The notes: generated by a model from the sequence alone, not told the origin. 64,000 nt of DNA from Candidatus Scalindua sp. (GCA_021776915.1 JAIQZU010000039.1:25720-89719); one strand, 5' to 3'; counted from the first letter of the stretch, positions 1 to 9,443 are shown. Numbers and translations are program-made.

Positions 1-2556
1 GCAATAGAAAAAAAACACATTCTTGTTACCAACTGCCCTGATAATTATATCAACATTCATTCCGGTCTGGGTGAAACCGTCCCGAAAAATATCCTGATAT
101 TCCCGTTAATACTGGAAAACACAGTACAAGGTGTTGTCGAACTGGGGTCTTTGCGTGAATTTTATGATTCTCACCTGAATTTTTTGAATCAGGTTGCAGA
201 GGGCATTGCGATTGCCATGAACTCTGTTGTCTCCAGAAAACGGACAAAAGATCTTCTTGAGCAGACGCAACAACAGGCGGAAGAGTTGCAGGCAAGTGAA
301 AAGGCGCTCCGGCAAAGCAATGAAGAGCTTGAAGAAAATGCCAGTGCCTTAAAAGAATCTGAATCAAGACTACAAGCACAACAGGAAGAACTTCGCCAGA
401 TCAATGAAATGCTTGAGGAGCAAAAAGAAGATGTAGAAAGAAAAAACAGGGATCTGAAAGGAGCCAGAAAAATCATTGAAGAAAGAGCACGGGACTTAGA
501 ATTAAGCAGTAAATATAAATCAGAATTTCTGGCCAATATGTCTCATGAACTGAGAACACCTCTAAACAGCATCCTCCTTTTATCAAAACTTCTTGCAGAC
601 AATAAAAACGGCCAACTGACAGAAGACCATGTGGAGTCTGCACAATCCATTCATTCCTCCGGCTCAGAACTCCTGCAGCTTATTAATGAGGTACTGGACA
701 TTTCCAAGGTGGAAGCAGGGAAAATGGATATCAATATAGACGACATGGATATTCAGGATTTTTCCACTGCCATGAAACGAAACTTCCAACCGGTCACGAC
801 AGAAAAGAAGTTATATATGAAAGTTAACATTGCTGACGACTTACCCAAACATATCCACACAGACAAACAAAGAGTAGAACAGATTGTAAAAAATTTCCTT
901 TCAAACGCATTCAAGTTTACGAGTAAGGGCGGAGTCACTCTGCTTATAAGCCGCCCTGATGGTCAGTCATACAACAAGACCCAACTACTCAGGAAAGGCG
1001 TTGACTGTGCAAAGGTTGTTGCATTCTCAGTCTCAGATACAGGAATAGGTATTCCTGAAGAAAAGAAGGACCTGATATTTGAAGCTTTTCAGCAGGCAGA
1101 CGGTACTACAAGCAGGCAATATGGTGGAACGGGACTTGGACTTTCAATTTCCAGAGAACTTGCCCTTTTGCTTGGTGGGGAAATCCATATCGAAAGCAAC
1201 CATGGTGAAGGAAGCACGTTTACACTTTATCTTCCGGAGACCTTCGAGTCAAAGACTAAAACAGAAATAACTGAGGCTGAGAACTTAACACGAAATACTC
1301 ATATTCCAACACCATCAACAAGGATCAGCCAAATGGAAGATGCATTTGAGGCAATTGATGATGACAGAAAAGCAATCTCTTCTAAAGACCAATCCGTTCT
1401 CATAATAGAAGATGATCCTAAATTCCTGAAAATTCTCAGAGATTTAACACGTGAACATGGTTTTAAATCTCTGGTGGCAGGAAATGGAGAAACAGGCCTT
1501 CAATTTGCCGATTATTACAAGCCGAGTGGTATTATATTGGACGTAGAACTCCCCGGTATCAGTGGATTGACTGTTATGGCAAGGCTTAAAGACAACCCTG
1601 AAACCCGTCATATTCCTGTCCATTTCATATCCGCATCTGACAAAAGATTAGATGCCATTAAAATGGGGGCTGTGGACTATGTGACAAAACCAGTAAGCCC
1701 TGAGGTAATTGACCAGGTGTTTGAAAAACTAAATAAAGTAATATCAAAACCTGTAAAAGACCTTCTTGTAGTGGAAGACAATCTGGAACATGCAAAGTTA
1801 ATATCCGAAATAATAGGCGCCAAAGATGTCGTGACCACTATTGCCACAACAGCCAAAGAAGCCTATAATCAGGTATTATCAGGAAAGTATGACTGTATAG
1901 TCCTGGACATTTCCCTTCCGGATATGTCAGGCATTGAATTGCTCAGCAAAATCAGAAGCAATGAAGATATCCCACAGATCCCTGTTATCGTTTATACCGG
2001 TAGAGAACTTACTAACAAAGAAAAGAAAATAATAGATGAATCCGCAGAATCAACCATTATCAAGGGAGAAGGTTCCCATCGAAAACTTCTTGACGAGACG
2101 ACACTGTTTCTGCACCGTGTCGAAGCACACCTTCCTGAAACACAACAAAAGATACTTAGAATGATTCACAACAAGGAGGAGATTCTGGCAGGTAAAAAAA
2201 TACTGGTAGTAGACGATGACATGCGAAATGTTTTCTCAATCAAAAAGGTTCTCGAAGAGAAAAGTATAAAGACATTAGTTGGAAAAAATGGTAAAGAAGG
2301 TTTAGCATGCCTTAACGATAATCCAGATATCCAACTGGTACTAATGGATATCATGATGCCTGAAATGGACGGATACACGGCCATCGGAGAAATCAGAAAA
2401 CAAGACAGATTTAAGGAACTCCCTATTATTGCATTGACAGCAAAGGCAATGAAGGGAGACCGTTCTAAATGCATTGAAGCAGGCGCCAATGACTACCTGG
2501 CAAAGCCATTTGAAATTGAAAGACTGTTCTCAATGTTGAGAGTATGGCTGTATTAA
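1..2556 (+). CDS. Hybrid sensor histidine kinase, 5' end outside window
   Basis: The frame is open from base 1, so this is the C-terminal part of a larger protein; the first 75 or so residues resemble the end of a GAF-type sensor domain. A Gln/Glu-rich coiled coil follows (about bases 250-510), then a HisKA dimerisation domain with the H-box SHELRTPLNS (phospho-acceptor His codon at about 544) and an HATPase_c domain with the DTGIGI and GGTGLGLS ATP-lid motifs (1036-1160). Three receiver domains follow, centred near 1400-1720, 1760-2080 and 2190-2540. The first and third have a clear phospho-acceptor Asp (LDVELPG, MDIMMPEMDG), as does the second (LDISLPDMSG). The architecture is that of a cytoplasmic multi-step phosphorelay hub. 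The signal sensed is not visible. The stop codon lies 96 bases before cobT on the same strand. Confidence 0.93.
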   Translation, partial: AIEKKHILVTNCPDNYINIHSGLGETVPKNILIFPLILENTVQGVVELGSLREFYDSHLNFLNQVAEGIAIAMNSVVSRKRTKDLLEQTQQQAEELQASEKALRQSNEELEENASALKESESRLQAQQEELRQINEMLEEQKEDVERKNRDLKGARKIIEERARDLELSSKYKSEFLANMSHELRTPLNSILLLSKLLADNKNGQLTEDHVESAQSIHSSGSELLQLINEVLDISKVEAGKMDINIDDMDIQDFSTAMKRNFQPVTTEKKLYMKVNIADDLPKHIHTDKQRVEQIVKNFLSNAFKFTSKGGVTLLISRPDGQSYNKTQLLRKGVDCAKVVAFSVSDTGIGIPEEKKDLIFEAFQQADGTTSRQYGGTGLGLSISRELALLLGGEIHIESNHGEGSTFTLYLPETFESKTKTEITEAENLTRNTHIPTPSTRISQMEDAFEAIDDDRKAISSKDQSVLIIEDDPKFLKILRDLTREHGFKSLVAGNGETGLQFADYYKPSGIILDVELPGISGLTVMARLKDNPETRHIPVHFISASDKRLDAIKMGAVDYVTKPVSPEVIDQVFEKLNKVISKPVKDLLVVEDNLEHAKLISEIIGAKDVVTTIATTAKEAYNQVLSGKYDCIVLDISLPDMSGIELLSKIRSNEDIPQIPVIVYTGRELTNKEKKIIDESAESTIIKGEGSHRKLLDETTLFLHRVEAHLPETQQKILRMIHNKEEILAGKKILVVDDDMRNVFSIKKVLEEKSIKTLVGKNGKEGLACLNDNPDIQLVLMDIMMPEMDGYTAIGEIRKQDRFKELPIIALTAKAMKGDRSKCIEAGANDYLAKPFEIERLFSMLRVWLY

Positions 2557-2651
2557 TTGGTAAAGGGCTCCATGATTTCAGTATCAAACTACACACAATC
2601 ACTGTAGTGAAAACCCTGACTCCAGCAAATTCTACGAATCTCAGAATTGTT

Positions 2652-3716
2652 ATGAAACTTTTAAATCAAACTATAGAAAATATCGAGGAGGTCTTGATAG
2701 ACCCAGATGGAAACATAAGGAATAGATTAAATAATCTGGCCATTCCTGCCGGAAGCCTTGGAAGGCTGGAAGAGTTTGCGACCATTTACGCCTCCATAAA
2801 AGGATCGACAGATGCGGCAATAAAACACAAAGTTGTTTTTACAATGGCTGGGGATCATGGAGTCTCCTGTGAAGGTGTAAGCGCTTTTCCTCAAGAGGTA
2901 ACCAGGCAGATGGTAAATAACTTTCTTGATGGAGGAGCCACTATAAGTGTTTTAGCACGACATGCAGGGGCAAGGGTAGTTGTAGTTGATTGTGGTGTAA
3001 AGGCTGATTTTGAGCCAGTTAAGGGTTTAAAGATAAAAAAGGTTGGTTATGGAACCGGTAATATTGCATGTGGACCCGCAATGTCCAGAGAAGATGCAAT
3101 AAAGTCTCTGGAAGCAGGCATAGAAGTTCTTAATGAAGAACTGTGCAACGGCATAGACATTATTGCCACCGGAGATATGGGAATAGCCAATACGACACCA
3201 AGTAGCGCAATAATTGCAAGTTTAACAGGAGTAGATGTAAGTAAAGTAACCGGAAGAGGTACCGGTTTAGATGATGAAGGTATGAAAAAGAAGATAAGTG
3301 TTATCAAGAGAGCATTAGATGTTAATAAACCTGACCCCTCAGACCCGATAGACGTTCTTTCAAAGGTAGGAGGATTTGAAATTGGTGGTATTGCAGGCCT
3401 TTGTCTCGCCGCGGCAAGTCACAGGATACCGGTATTGATTGACGGATTTATCTCAACCGCCGCCGCACTAATAGCGTGCACTGTAGAACCCAAGGTAAAT
3501 AACTATCTTATATCATCTCATTCATCTGCAGAAAATGGCCATAATATCGCACTGGAAAAATTGGGGAAAAAAGCAATCTTGAATCTGGATTTAAGACTCG
3601 GAGAAGGTACCGGTGCTGTATTGGCAATGAGTTTGATTGAGGCTGGTGTAAGTATCTTGACACAGATGGCAACATTTACTGAAGCTGGAGTCTCTGTGCC
3701 ACATCTTCATAAATAA
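2652..3716 (+). CDS. cobT: Nicotinate-nucleotide--dimethylbenzimidazole phosphoribosyltransferase
   Basis: CobT transfers phosphoribose from nicotinate mononucleotide to 5,6-dimethylbenzimidazole, making alpha-ribazole phosphate for the lower ligand of cobalamin. The 354-residue product from ATG 2652 matches the usual family length of about 350. The longer frame from 2544 overlaps the kinase stop codon and adds 36 residues without family character, so I reject it. Recognisable family segments are FTMAGDHGV, GDMGIANTTPSSAI, a Gly-rich VGGFEIGGIAGL and a C-terminal RLGEGTGA containing the catalytic Glu. No other cobalamin gene is adjacent. A B12-binding radical SAM enzyme is encoded 42 kb away, so cobalamin would have a user in this genome. 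Confidence 0.95.
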   Translation: MKLLNQTIENIEEVLIDPDGNIRNRLNNLAIPAGSLGRLEEFATIYASIKGSTDAAIKHKVVFTMAGDHGVSCEGVSAFPQEVTRQMVNNFLDGGATISVLARHAGARVVVVDCGVKADFEPVKGLKIKKVGYGTGNIACGPAMSREDAIKSLEAGIEVLNEELCNGIDIIATGDMGIANTTPSSAIIASLTGVDVSKVTGRGTGLDDEGMKKKISVIKRALDVNKPDPSDPIDVLSKVGGFEIGGIAGLCLAAASHRIPVLIDGFISTAAALIACTVEPKVNNYLISSHSSAENGHNIALEKLGKKAILNLDLRLGEGTGAVLAMSLIEAGVSILTQMATFTEAGVSVPHLHK

Positions 3717-3727
3717 AAGGACAATAA

Positions 3728-4687
3728 ATGGCAAATCAAGATGAAACACAAACAACAGGGAAAATTGATTCTGAAAAGACTCAAATTATGATTGTTGATG
3801 ACGAAGAGAATATCTTGAATTTTATGAAGCATGCACTACTGGATATGGGGTATAAAGTAACCGTATATTCAAATGCAGAAAATGCGATTGAAGAAATAAA
3901 GAAGGAAGCTTATGATTTAGTTATTACTGACTTGATGATGCCTAATCTTTCAGGGATTGAATTTGTTAAAAAGGCAAAAAAAATCTCTCCAAATACCGAC
4001 CTGGTTGTTATGACAGGATATCCATCTGTAGAAACTGCTGTGAAATGTATGAAACTTGGCGCCACTGATTACATAGTAAAGCCACTTGACCTGGAATACA
4101 TTAATATTATAGTTGAAAGGTCTATATATAAAAGGGATCTTGAGAAACGTGCTGCAGAACGGGAGCATTTTGAGCAAATCTCGCGTGTGGACGGCCTTAC
4201 CGGATTGTATAATCACAAATCTTTTCATGACTTATTAGATGCTGAGATTTCAAGATCTGACAGATATAAATATAATTTTTCGTTATTAATGATTGATATT
4301 GACGACTTTAAAGAAATTAATGATAATTACGGACATCAGTCTGGAGATGCCATACTAAAAGAATTGGCATTGATTTTTAAATCTCTCGTAAGAAAGATAG
4401 ACCCTGTTGTACGTTATGGTGGTGAAGAATTTGTTATAATCTTGTCGCAAACGGCGAAGGAACAAGGCCGCCTATTTGCAGACAGGATAGTTAATGGTGT
4501 TGCTACCTCAAAATTTAAAGGTATTCCCCCAAATAAAATGTTAACTATAAGTGCAGGGCTTGCTGGCTTTCCTGACGATGCCAGTTCACATGAAACATTA
4601 ATTAAGAGAGCAGACGAAGCACTTTATAAAGCAAAAAGTATGGGCAAAAACACTTTTTGCGTATGTGGAGAGCAGAAAACTACTTGA
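3728..4687 (+). CDS. Response regulator with GGDEF domain (diguanylate cyclase, PleD-like)
   Basis: The N-terminal receiver domain (about residues 18-135) has the acidic pair DDEE, phospho-acceptor Asp in ITDLMMPNLSG and Lys in VKPLD. The C-terminal GGDEF domain (about 150-315) has the intact active-site motif GGEEF and an RxxD inhibitory site (RKID) exactly five residues before it. It should therefore make cyclic di-GMP from two GTP when phosphorylated, and be feedback-inhibited by product. It starts 11 bases after the cobT stop, so it may be co-transcribed with cobT. The large hybrid kinase upstream is a plausible but unproven partner. The product is cytoplasmic, with no membrane segment. 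Confidence 0.93.
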   Translation: MANQDETQTTGKIDSEKTQIMIVDDEENILNFMKHALLDMGYKVTVYSNAENAIEEIKKEAYDLVITDLMMPNLSGIEFVKKAKKISPNTDLVVMTGYPSVETAVKCMKLGATDYIVKPLDLEYINIIVERSIYKRDLEKRAAEREHFEQISRVDGLTGLYNHKSFHDLLDAEISRSDRYKYNFSLLMIDIDDFKEINDNYGHQSGDAILKELALIFKSLVRKIDPVVRYGGEEFVIILSQTAKEQGRLFADRIVNGVATSKFKGIPPNKMLTISAGLAGFPDDASSHETLIKRADEALYKAKSMGKNTFCVCGEQKTT

Positions 4688-4844
4688 AGAATAAAGCAAT
4701 ATTACCTTTTAAAACACTCTTTGCTTATATTAACTCATTTTTCAATACTATTCCGCCTTACTCTTTATTTGTGAGTGACCACATTTCCACTTCCTGTATA
4801 AACATTATATCAAAGCGAATTAAGTACTTTTATGTTCGCAACTT

Positions 4845-6113
4845 ATGATGAAAGTAGAAATAATATCTGTTGGCTCTGAACTTGTGTGTGGCCGGATCAG
4901 AGATTTGAATGCACCATTTGCAGCATCAAAACTAACAGAACTGGGTTTCAATGTTATATATCAATCAATTGTAGGCGACAATTCCCAGGATTTAAGACTT
5001 GCGCTTCAAACTGCTTCAGAGAGAGCAACCCTAGTTATAATAACAGGAGGATTGGGGCCTACTATGGATGATATTACAAGGGAAACTGTTGCCAATTTCT
5101 GTAATGTTAAATTAGCAACAGATGATGATTCCGTAAATCATATCGAGAGCTTAATTAAAAGCGCACATAGCCACAAGTATATTAATAACTTAAAGCAGGC
5201 AATGATACCGGAGAGTGGTATTGTCATCCATAACGCAACAGGAACAGCTCAAGGTTTTCTCGTAAGCACCTCTCAATCCAGTATTATTTGCCTGCCGGGT
5301 GTACCTGCCGAGATGGCGTTAATGTTTGAAGATTGGGTTATCCCGTATATTCTTCGAGAATCAGATGATAGAAAAGAAAGATGTACCAGGGTAATTAATA
5401 CATTTGGGATGTCAGAATCTATACTTGATGAGAAAACCAGGGAAATAATTCAACCTGATGAGCATTTCTCTTACAGCACGCTTGTAAATGATGGCATAGT
5501 TTCTATACGCATTACAGTAAGCGATGTAGAAGAGGAAAAAGCGATCTCTATACTTAATGATATTGACGAAAATATTTGCAGAGAGCTGGGGATATCTGTT
5601 TTTAGTAAAGGCGAAGATACTCTTGAAGTCACTATTTCAAAACTTTTAAAGAAACATGCCACAACATTGGCAGTCGCTGAGTCCTGTACTGGGGGGCTGG
5701 TTTCAAATCTGTTGACAAATGTCCAGGGTAGTTCAGATTTCTTTTCAGGAGGAATCGTTTCTTATAGTAATAAGTCAAAACAAGATATACTCAACGTTGA
5801 TGGAAAACTCATTGAAAAATATGGGGTAATAAGTGCAGAGGTTGCAAAAGCAATGGCTTCCGGCGTAAGAGAACGAATACAGGCCGATATAGGATTGGCT
5901 GTTACCGGAATAGCCGGACCTGCCGGTATTGAGGAAGGAATTGACCAGGGGAAACCTGTGGGGCTGGTTTATGTCGCAACCGCAATAAATGAAGATCTGG
6001 AATGTGAGGAATATAGTTTTTTCGGATCAAGAATAGATATAAAAAAACGTGCTGCAAATGCAGTACTGAACACATTGAGATTACATTTATTAGGAAAAGC
6101 AGCAAGATGCTGA
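4845..6113 (+). CDS. cinA: CinA-family protein (MoCF-like domain plus nicotinamide-nucleotide amidase)
   Basis: The 422-residue product has the standard two-domain CinA layout. The N-terminal molybdopterin-binding-like domain (about 1-170) begins with EIISVGSELVCGRI and contains TGGLGPTMDD. The C-terminal PncC-type domain (about 265-415) has AESCTGGLVSNLLT and VTGIAGP, typical of the nicotinamide mononucleotide deamidase that recycles NMN to NaMN. The N-terminal domain hydrolyses ADP-ribose in characterised homologues. Two ATG codons stand in tandem at 4845 and 4848 and either could be used. The 157 bases upstream show no gene. The gene converges on rpmH. Confidence 0.95.
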   Translation: MMKVEIISVGSELVCGRIRDLNAPFAASKLTELGFNVIYQSIVGDNSQDLRLALQTASERATLVIITGGLGPTMDDITRETVANFCNVKLATDDDSVNHIESLIKSAHSHKYINNLKQAMIPESGIVIHNATGTAQGFLVSTSQSSIICLPGVPAEMALMFEDWVIPYILRESDDRKERCTRVINTFGMSESILDEKTREIIQPDEHFSYSTLVNDGIVSIRITVSDVEEEKAISILNDIDENICRELGISVFSKGEDTLEVTISKLLKKHATTLAVAESCTGGLVSNLLTNVQGSSDFFSGGIVSYSNKSKQDILNVDGKLIEKYGVISAEVAKAMASGVRERIQADIGLAVTGIAGPAGIEEGIDQGKPVGLVYVATAINEDLECEEYSFFGSRIDIKKRAANAVLNTLRLHLLGKAARC

Positions 6114-6138
6114 AAACGCGTTAATTTGCTCTGCAATC

Positions 6139-6270
6139 CTATGTATTCAGTTTTTGTCCCTTTGCTCTTCGTCTTTTAATTATTGCCCTTCCGCCTTTTG
6201 TCCTCATTCTCTTGCGAAAACCACACATTCTGACTCGCTTAATTGAACTTTTCCTGATTCTAATTTTCAT
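6139..6270 (-). CDS. rpmH: 50S ribosomal protein L34
   Basis: This 43-residue basic ORF reads from ATG at 6270-6268 to TAG at 6141-6139. It contains the L34 core: GFRKRM, then [16 protein letters not shown], which matches the family pattern GFRARMATKGGRxVLxRRRAKG. L34 is a small protein of the large ribosomal subunit. The N-terminus ([12 protein letters not shown]) departs from the common MKRTYQPS start. In most bacteria rpmH directly precedes rnpA and yidD; here those two genes lie about 49 kb away, so the operon is split. The gene converges on cinA with 25 bases between the stop codons. Confidence 0.9.
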   Translation of the reverse strand: MKIRIRKSSIKRVRMCGFRKRMRTKGGRAIIKRRRAKGQKLNT

Positions 6271-6502
6271 AATATCGTCCTTTGTAGAGTAATAATCCTT
6301 TTTACTGGTTTACCTTAGAAGGGTTTTAACGGATACACGGCATAATACACCCGCTTGATTACTCAATTCAAACGTTCGCTATCCGTTTCCCTATATATTT
6401 AAGAATTGCATAAAAGTATAGATTTTATAGAATGATATAAATTTGTCAAACAAAAGATGTTTTTTTTTAAAAATATACTTTAATAAAAGTCATAAAATCG
6501 TA

Positions 6503-6531
6503 TTGACATAAGTACTTAGACTTGATAGCAT
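6503..6531 (+). promoter_or_regulatory. Probable sigma-70 promoter of the HU gene
   Basis: TTGACA at 6503-6508 is followed after 17 bases by TAGCAT at 6526-6531, about 60 bases upstream of the GTG start. The -35 is perfect and the -10 matches four of six positions. The rest of the 320-base gap between rpmH and this gene (6271-6591) is AT-rich, and I see no other gene in it. It must also hold the divergent rpmH promoter. Confidence 0.6.
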
Positions 6532-6591
6532 GCTTCAAAAGCTTTGTATAAAATTGTAAATGACTTTCACAAAAGAAAGGGGTATGAATAA

Positions 6592-6912
6592 GTGCAAACT
6601 ACTACAAAGAGAGATTTATGTGAGAAAATAGTACGAAAAACTAACAATTCACAATTACTGGTCAAAGAAACGATTCAAATGTTTTTAGACAGGATAGTTC
6701 AGGAATTGTCACAAGGCAACCGGATAGAACTGAGAGACTTCGGTGTGTTTGAGGTTAAGCAAAGAGCGGCAAGGAAAGCAAGGAATCCACGTACCGGAGA
6801 AGAAGCCTTTGTACCTGCGAAAAATGTCGTTGTTTTCAAGGTGGGAAAATTAATGAAAGAAAGAGTAAACAACAGCGCAAACAATAGTGCAAATACCGCA
6901 GATCCGTCTTAA
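6592..6912 (+). CDS. HU/IHF-family DNA-binding protein
   Basis: This 106-residue histone-like protein dimerises and bends DNA. The family core is clear: a helical N-terminus, FLDRIVQELSQGNRIELRDFGVFEVKQR, then the beta-arm signature ARKARNPRTGEEAFVPAKNVVVFKVGK (about residues 56-82). The start is GTG at 6592, with a purine-rich ribosome-binding site AAAGAAAGGGG ending about 10 bases upstream. The ATG at 6584 is out of frame and stops quickly. The C-terminal tail after the arm is a low-complexity NNSANNSANTA stretch about 15 residues longer than a typical HU. Confidence 0.93.
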   Translation: MQTTTKRDLCEKIVRKTNNSQLLVKETIQMFLDRIVQELSQGNRIELRDFGVFEVKQRAARKARNPRTGEEAFVPAKNVVVFKVGKLMKERVNNSANNSANTADPS

Positions 6913-7104
6913 AATTAAAAATCATACCACTGAAAAGCCCGTTACAGAATCTTTTGTTCCTACTAACACAAGGTTAGTAACATAATAATATTTGACAATT
7001 TCTAATAAGTTAAAAACTACTGCGACAACTCCACGCTATAACACATTCAATCCACATTAAATAAGACAGACTATAACCACCCTTAATTCCCATCTGGAAG
7101 ATAA

Positions 7105-8273
7105 ATGAAGGAACAGATCTTTAGTTATATGCAATACCAGGAAAATGAGATTGTGCGCCTGGCAGATGATCTAATTGGCGCTAACACCGTAAATCCACCC
7201 GGTAATGAGCGACTGGCTGTAAATATTGTAGAAACGTATTTTAAGACACATGACATTCGGTATGATATCTTTGAAAAATTGAGGGAAGATCAAATATAAT
7301 TGGATATATCGGAAATGGAAGCCCGACATTACTCGTTGCCTGTCACCTGGATGTTGTTCCACCCGGTGATGGGTGGGACACAGACCCTTTTAAGTCAGTT
7401 GTAAAAAATGGTAGAATTTACGGACGTGGAGCAAACGATAATAAGGGACAAATGGCTTCCATGTTGGTACTGGCAAAATTCTTAAAAGATAACGAATCAA
7501 AACTTAATGGTAGTTTCTTACTAATTGGCGCGGCTGATGAAGAAAAAGGTTCGGACTTAGGGTTAAAATATTTACTTGATGAATGTGGTGTATCTGCAGA
7601 TTTTGCAATTGTACCAGATGTTGCACACAATATGAAAATAATAGACGTTGGAGAGAAAGGAGCTTTATTCCTGAATATAACGTCATACGGTAAACAGGCT
7701 CACGGCTCAACACCGGAAAAAGGTACTAATGCTATATGGAATATGGTTGAGTTGCTGAACCAATTAAAAAATATAAAATTCCATCGCTTGTCTCATGAAT
7801 TATTTTCCCATCCAACCTTAAATCTTGGCACTATCTCTGGTGGAGCAGCGCATAATGTCGTTCCTGCCAAATGCGAAGTAAAACTTGATATCCGTTATTT
7901 ACCGGGTGAGACAGAAAAAGAAATATTGGGTAATATTAATGAGATAATCACTTCAATAGAAAAAAATAATCCAACCTCAAAGTTTGATATCACTGTTGAT
8001 GCACATCTGCCCCCTACTCAAGTACCGGAAGATAATCCACTGGTTAAAATAATTTCAATACATTCTGAGTCTGTTCTCGGAACAAAACCAATACCCAGGG
8101 GTTTTTCAGGTGTAACGGTAACCAAACAACTAATAGAAAAAGGTATTATAGCGGTGGGATTTGGCCCCGGCGATGAAGACCAGTCTCATATTGCAAATGA
8201 ATCTATAGAGATACAAGAGTTGATAAATTTTGGAAAGATTATGGGTCTAATAACTTTCGATATACTTAAATAA
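7105..8273 (+). pseudogene. M20-family metallopeptidase (ArgE/DapE type), frameshifted
   Basis: Two frames together give one M20 zinc peptidase/deacetylase. The first frame (7105-7299) carries the N-terminal helix and ANTVNPPGNE. The second, entered near 7280, continues GRSNIIGYIGNGSPTLLVACHLDVVPPGD, then the metal site GRGANDNKGQ and ADEEKGSD, and runs to 8273 with a complete dimerisation and C-terminal catalytic domain (PRGFSGVTVT). The break lies at an A5 run (7274-7278); one extra A restores a frame of about 390 codons, which is full family length. It may be a recent pseudogene or a homopolymer sequencing error. Substrate cannot be assigned within the ArgE/DapE/CPG2 group. The 192-base gap upstream holds a short inverted repeat (6961-6979) and no gene. 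Confidence 0.85.
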
Positions 8274-8312
8274 TTCAGCTTTAAAATATTTTAGAAAAAA
8301 ATAAAAATCGTC

Positions 8313-8340
8313 TTGACTCTGATTCCATGAAATATATAAT
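8313..8340 (+). promoter_or_regulatory. Sigma-70-like promoter
   Basis: TTGACT (8313-8318) and a perfect TATAAT (8335-8340) stand 16 bases apart. The predicted transcript would start about 100 bases before the small ORF at 8448 and could also read on toward the tRNA genes. Confidence 0.55.
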
Positions 8341-8447
8341 TTGATTACAAATGGAATTGAAATACGAGAGCAAGTATTTCACATCAGAAAATTTTTTGAG
8401 CTTCATAATTAAAGTTTTGATTTCTGCAGTTTAAAAAAGAGTAAAAG

Positions 8448-8633
8448 ATGGTTTCCAATTTCAGGGTACACATAAACAAGAATTATAAGAAAACGGAAAG
8501 ATTAGCTTTCCTGAAAGAGCGGTATAAAAAACTTATATTAGAACCTAGAAAAGAGATAGAATCTGAGATAGAGAAGGACTCAATAGAAGACGAAAGCATC
8601 GAGGACACAAATGTTGAATGTTTTCATCAATAA
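8448..8633 (+). CDS. Small charged protein of unknown function
   Basis: I do not recognise this 61-residue ORF. It is highly charged: a basic first half (KNYKKTERLAFLKERYKKL) and an acidic, Glu/Asp/Ser-rich second half with an imperfect repeat (KDSIEDESIED). There is no signal peptide or membrane segment. Support for it being a gene is a purine-rich AAAAGAGTAAAAG stretch before the ATG and the good promoter at 8313-8340. The 200 bases that follow, up to tRNA-Pro, contain no further gene. Confidence 0.4.
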   Translation: MVSNFRVHINKNYKKTERLAFLKERYKKLILEPRKEIESEIEKDSIEDESIEDTNVECFHQ

Positions 8634-8835
8634 AATGATTAGATTTAACGTTTTAAAATTACGTAACTATTCTCAATCATCCCTGATCAAATATAATACT
8701 TTTAACACCATGCCCAAATAGTGATGAAGTATTTATAATTCACGATTCTTTTTTTGTAGAACCTTTTCCAGTTTTATATTTCAGTTTAGATATAATAAAT
8801 ACGTAATCAACATATTCTGCGGATTTGAATAATGT

Positions 8836-8913
8836 CGGGGCGTGGCTCAGCTTGGCTAGAGTGCCTGCCTTGGGAGCAGGAGGTCGCTGGTTCGAATCCA
8901 GTCGCCCCGACCA
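8836..8913 (+). tRNA. tRNA-Pro (anticodon TGG)
   Basis: Full cloverleaf. The acceptor arm CGGGGCG pairs with CGCCCCG, the D arm is GGCTCAGCTTGGCTAGAG, the anticodon stem CCTGC/GCAGG encloses the loop CTTGGGA, and the T arm contains GGTTCGAATCC. Discriminator A is followed by an encoded CCA at 8911-8913. It is the first of three clustered tRNA genes. Confidence 0.95.
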
Positions 8914-8939
8914 CTTTAATAAAACCACAAGTTCTATCT

Positions 8940-9013
8940 GCGCCAGTAGCTCAGCTGGATAGAGCATCAGATTTCTAATCTGAGGGTCGGAGGTTCGAAT
9001 CCTCCCTGGCGTA
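8940..9013 (+). tRNA. tRNA-Arg (anticodon TCT)
   Basis: Cloverleaf with acceptor GCGCCAG/CTGGCGT (first pair is G-U), anticodon stem TCAGA/TCTGA around TTTCTAA, and T arm GGAGGTTCGAATCCTCC. The CCA end is not encoded, unlike its two neighbours. It reads the AGA/AGG arginine codons common in this AT-rich genome. Confidence 0.93.
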
Positions 9014-9032
9014 TGTTGTCAATTCTTAATAT

Positions 9033-9110
9033 GGTGGGTGTAGCTCAGTTGGTTAGAGCACCAGATTGTGGTTCTGGGGGCCGGGGGTTCGAATCCCCTC
9101 ACTCACCCCA
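9033..9110 (+). tRNA. tRNA-His (anticodon GTG)
   Basis: The anticodon loop TTGTGGT gives GTG. The acceptor arm GTGGGTG pairs with CACTCAC, with an extra G at the -1 position (9033) facing discriminator C, the identity element of histidine tRNA. CCA is encoded at 9108-9110. Confidence 0.94.
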
Positions 9111-9200
9111 TTTTTCATTTGCAGCACATAAAAAATATCAAGCCCCAACTGGCACAAACCTGAAATCAAACCATACTTTCATCAAATCTCACTGAATTGT

Positions 9201-9443
9201 ATGGAAAAGTTAGTTGATTGCTTGAAACCGTTTAATAAAGGTGATATAGATTGTGCTACTGCATTTACAATGCAGTAGCAAATACTCACTGATGAAATAG
9301 ACGATCCTGAGTTTCTTGAATTTGCAATAAAGAATTTAGAGGAGCTATCTTCATATATTATTAATAGCAACTTAAACATTAGAATGCACAGGGATATTAT
9401 GGGTAAGATATGGTTTGGGCAGGATAGTGACCTGTATTTTTAA
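9201..9443 (+). pseudogene. 81-codon frame of unknown function interrupted by an amber codon
   Basis: From ATG 9201 one frame runs to TAA 9441-9443 with a single in-frame TAG at 9276-9278 (codon 26). After the TAG the frame continues with protein-like composition (DEIDDPEFLEFAIKNLEEL, ending WFGQDSDLYF). The TAG lies in the right arm of a perfect 10-bp inverted repeat at 9255-9279 (loop TTACA). I do not recognise the product. It may be a gene killed by a point change or hairpin insertion, or one needing stop-codon readthrough. No good ribosome-binding site precedes the ATG. It converges on the response regulator gene, whose stop is adjacent. Confidence 0.45.
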
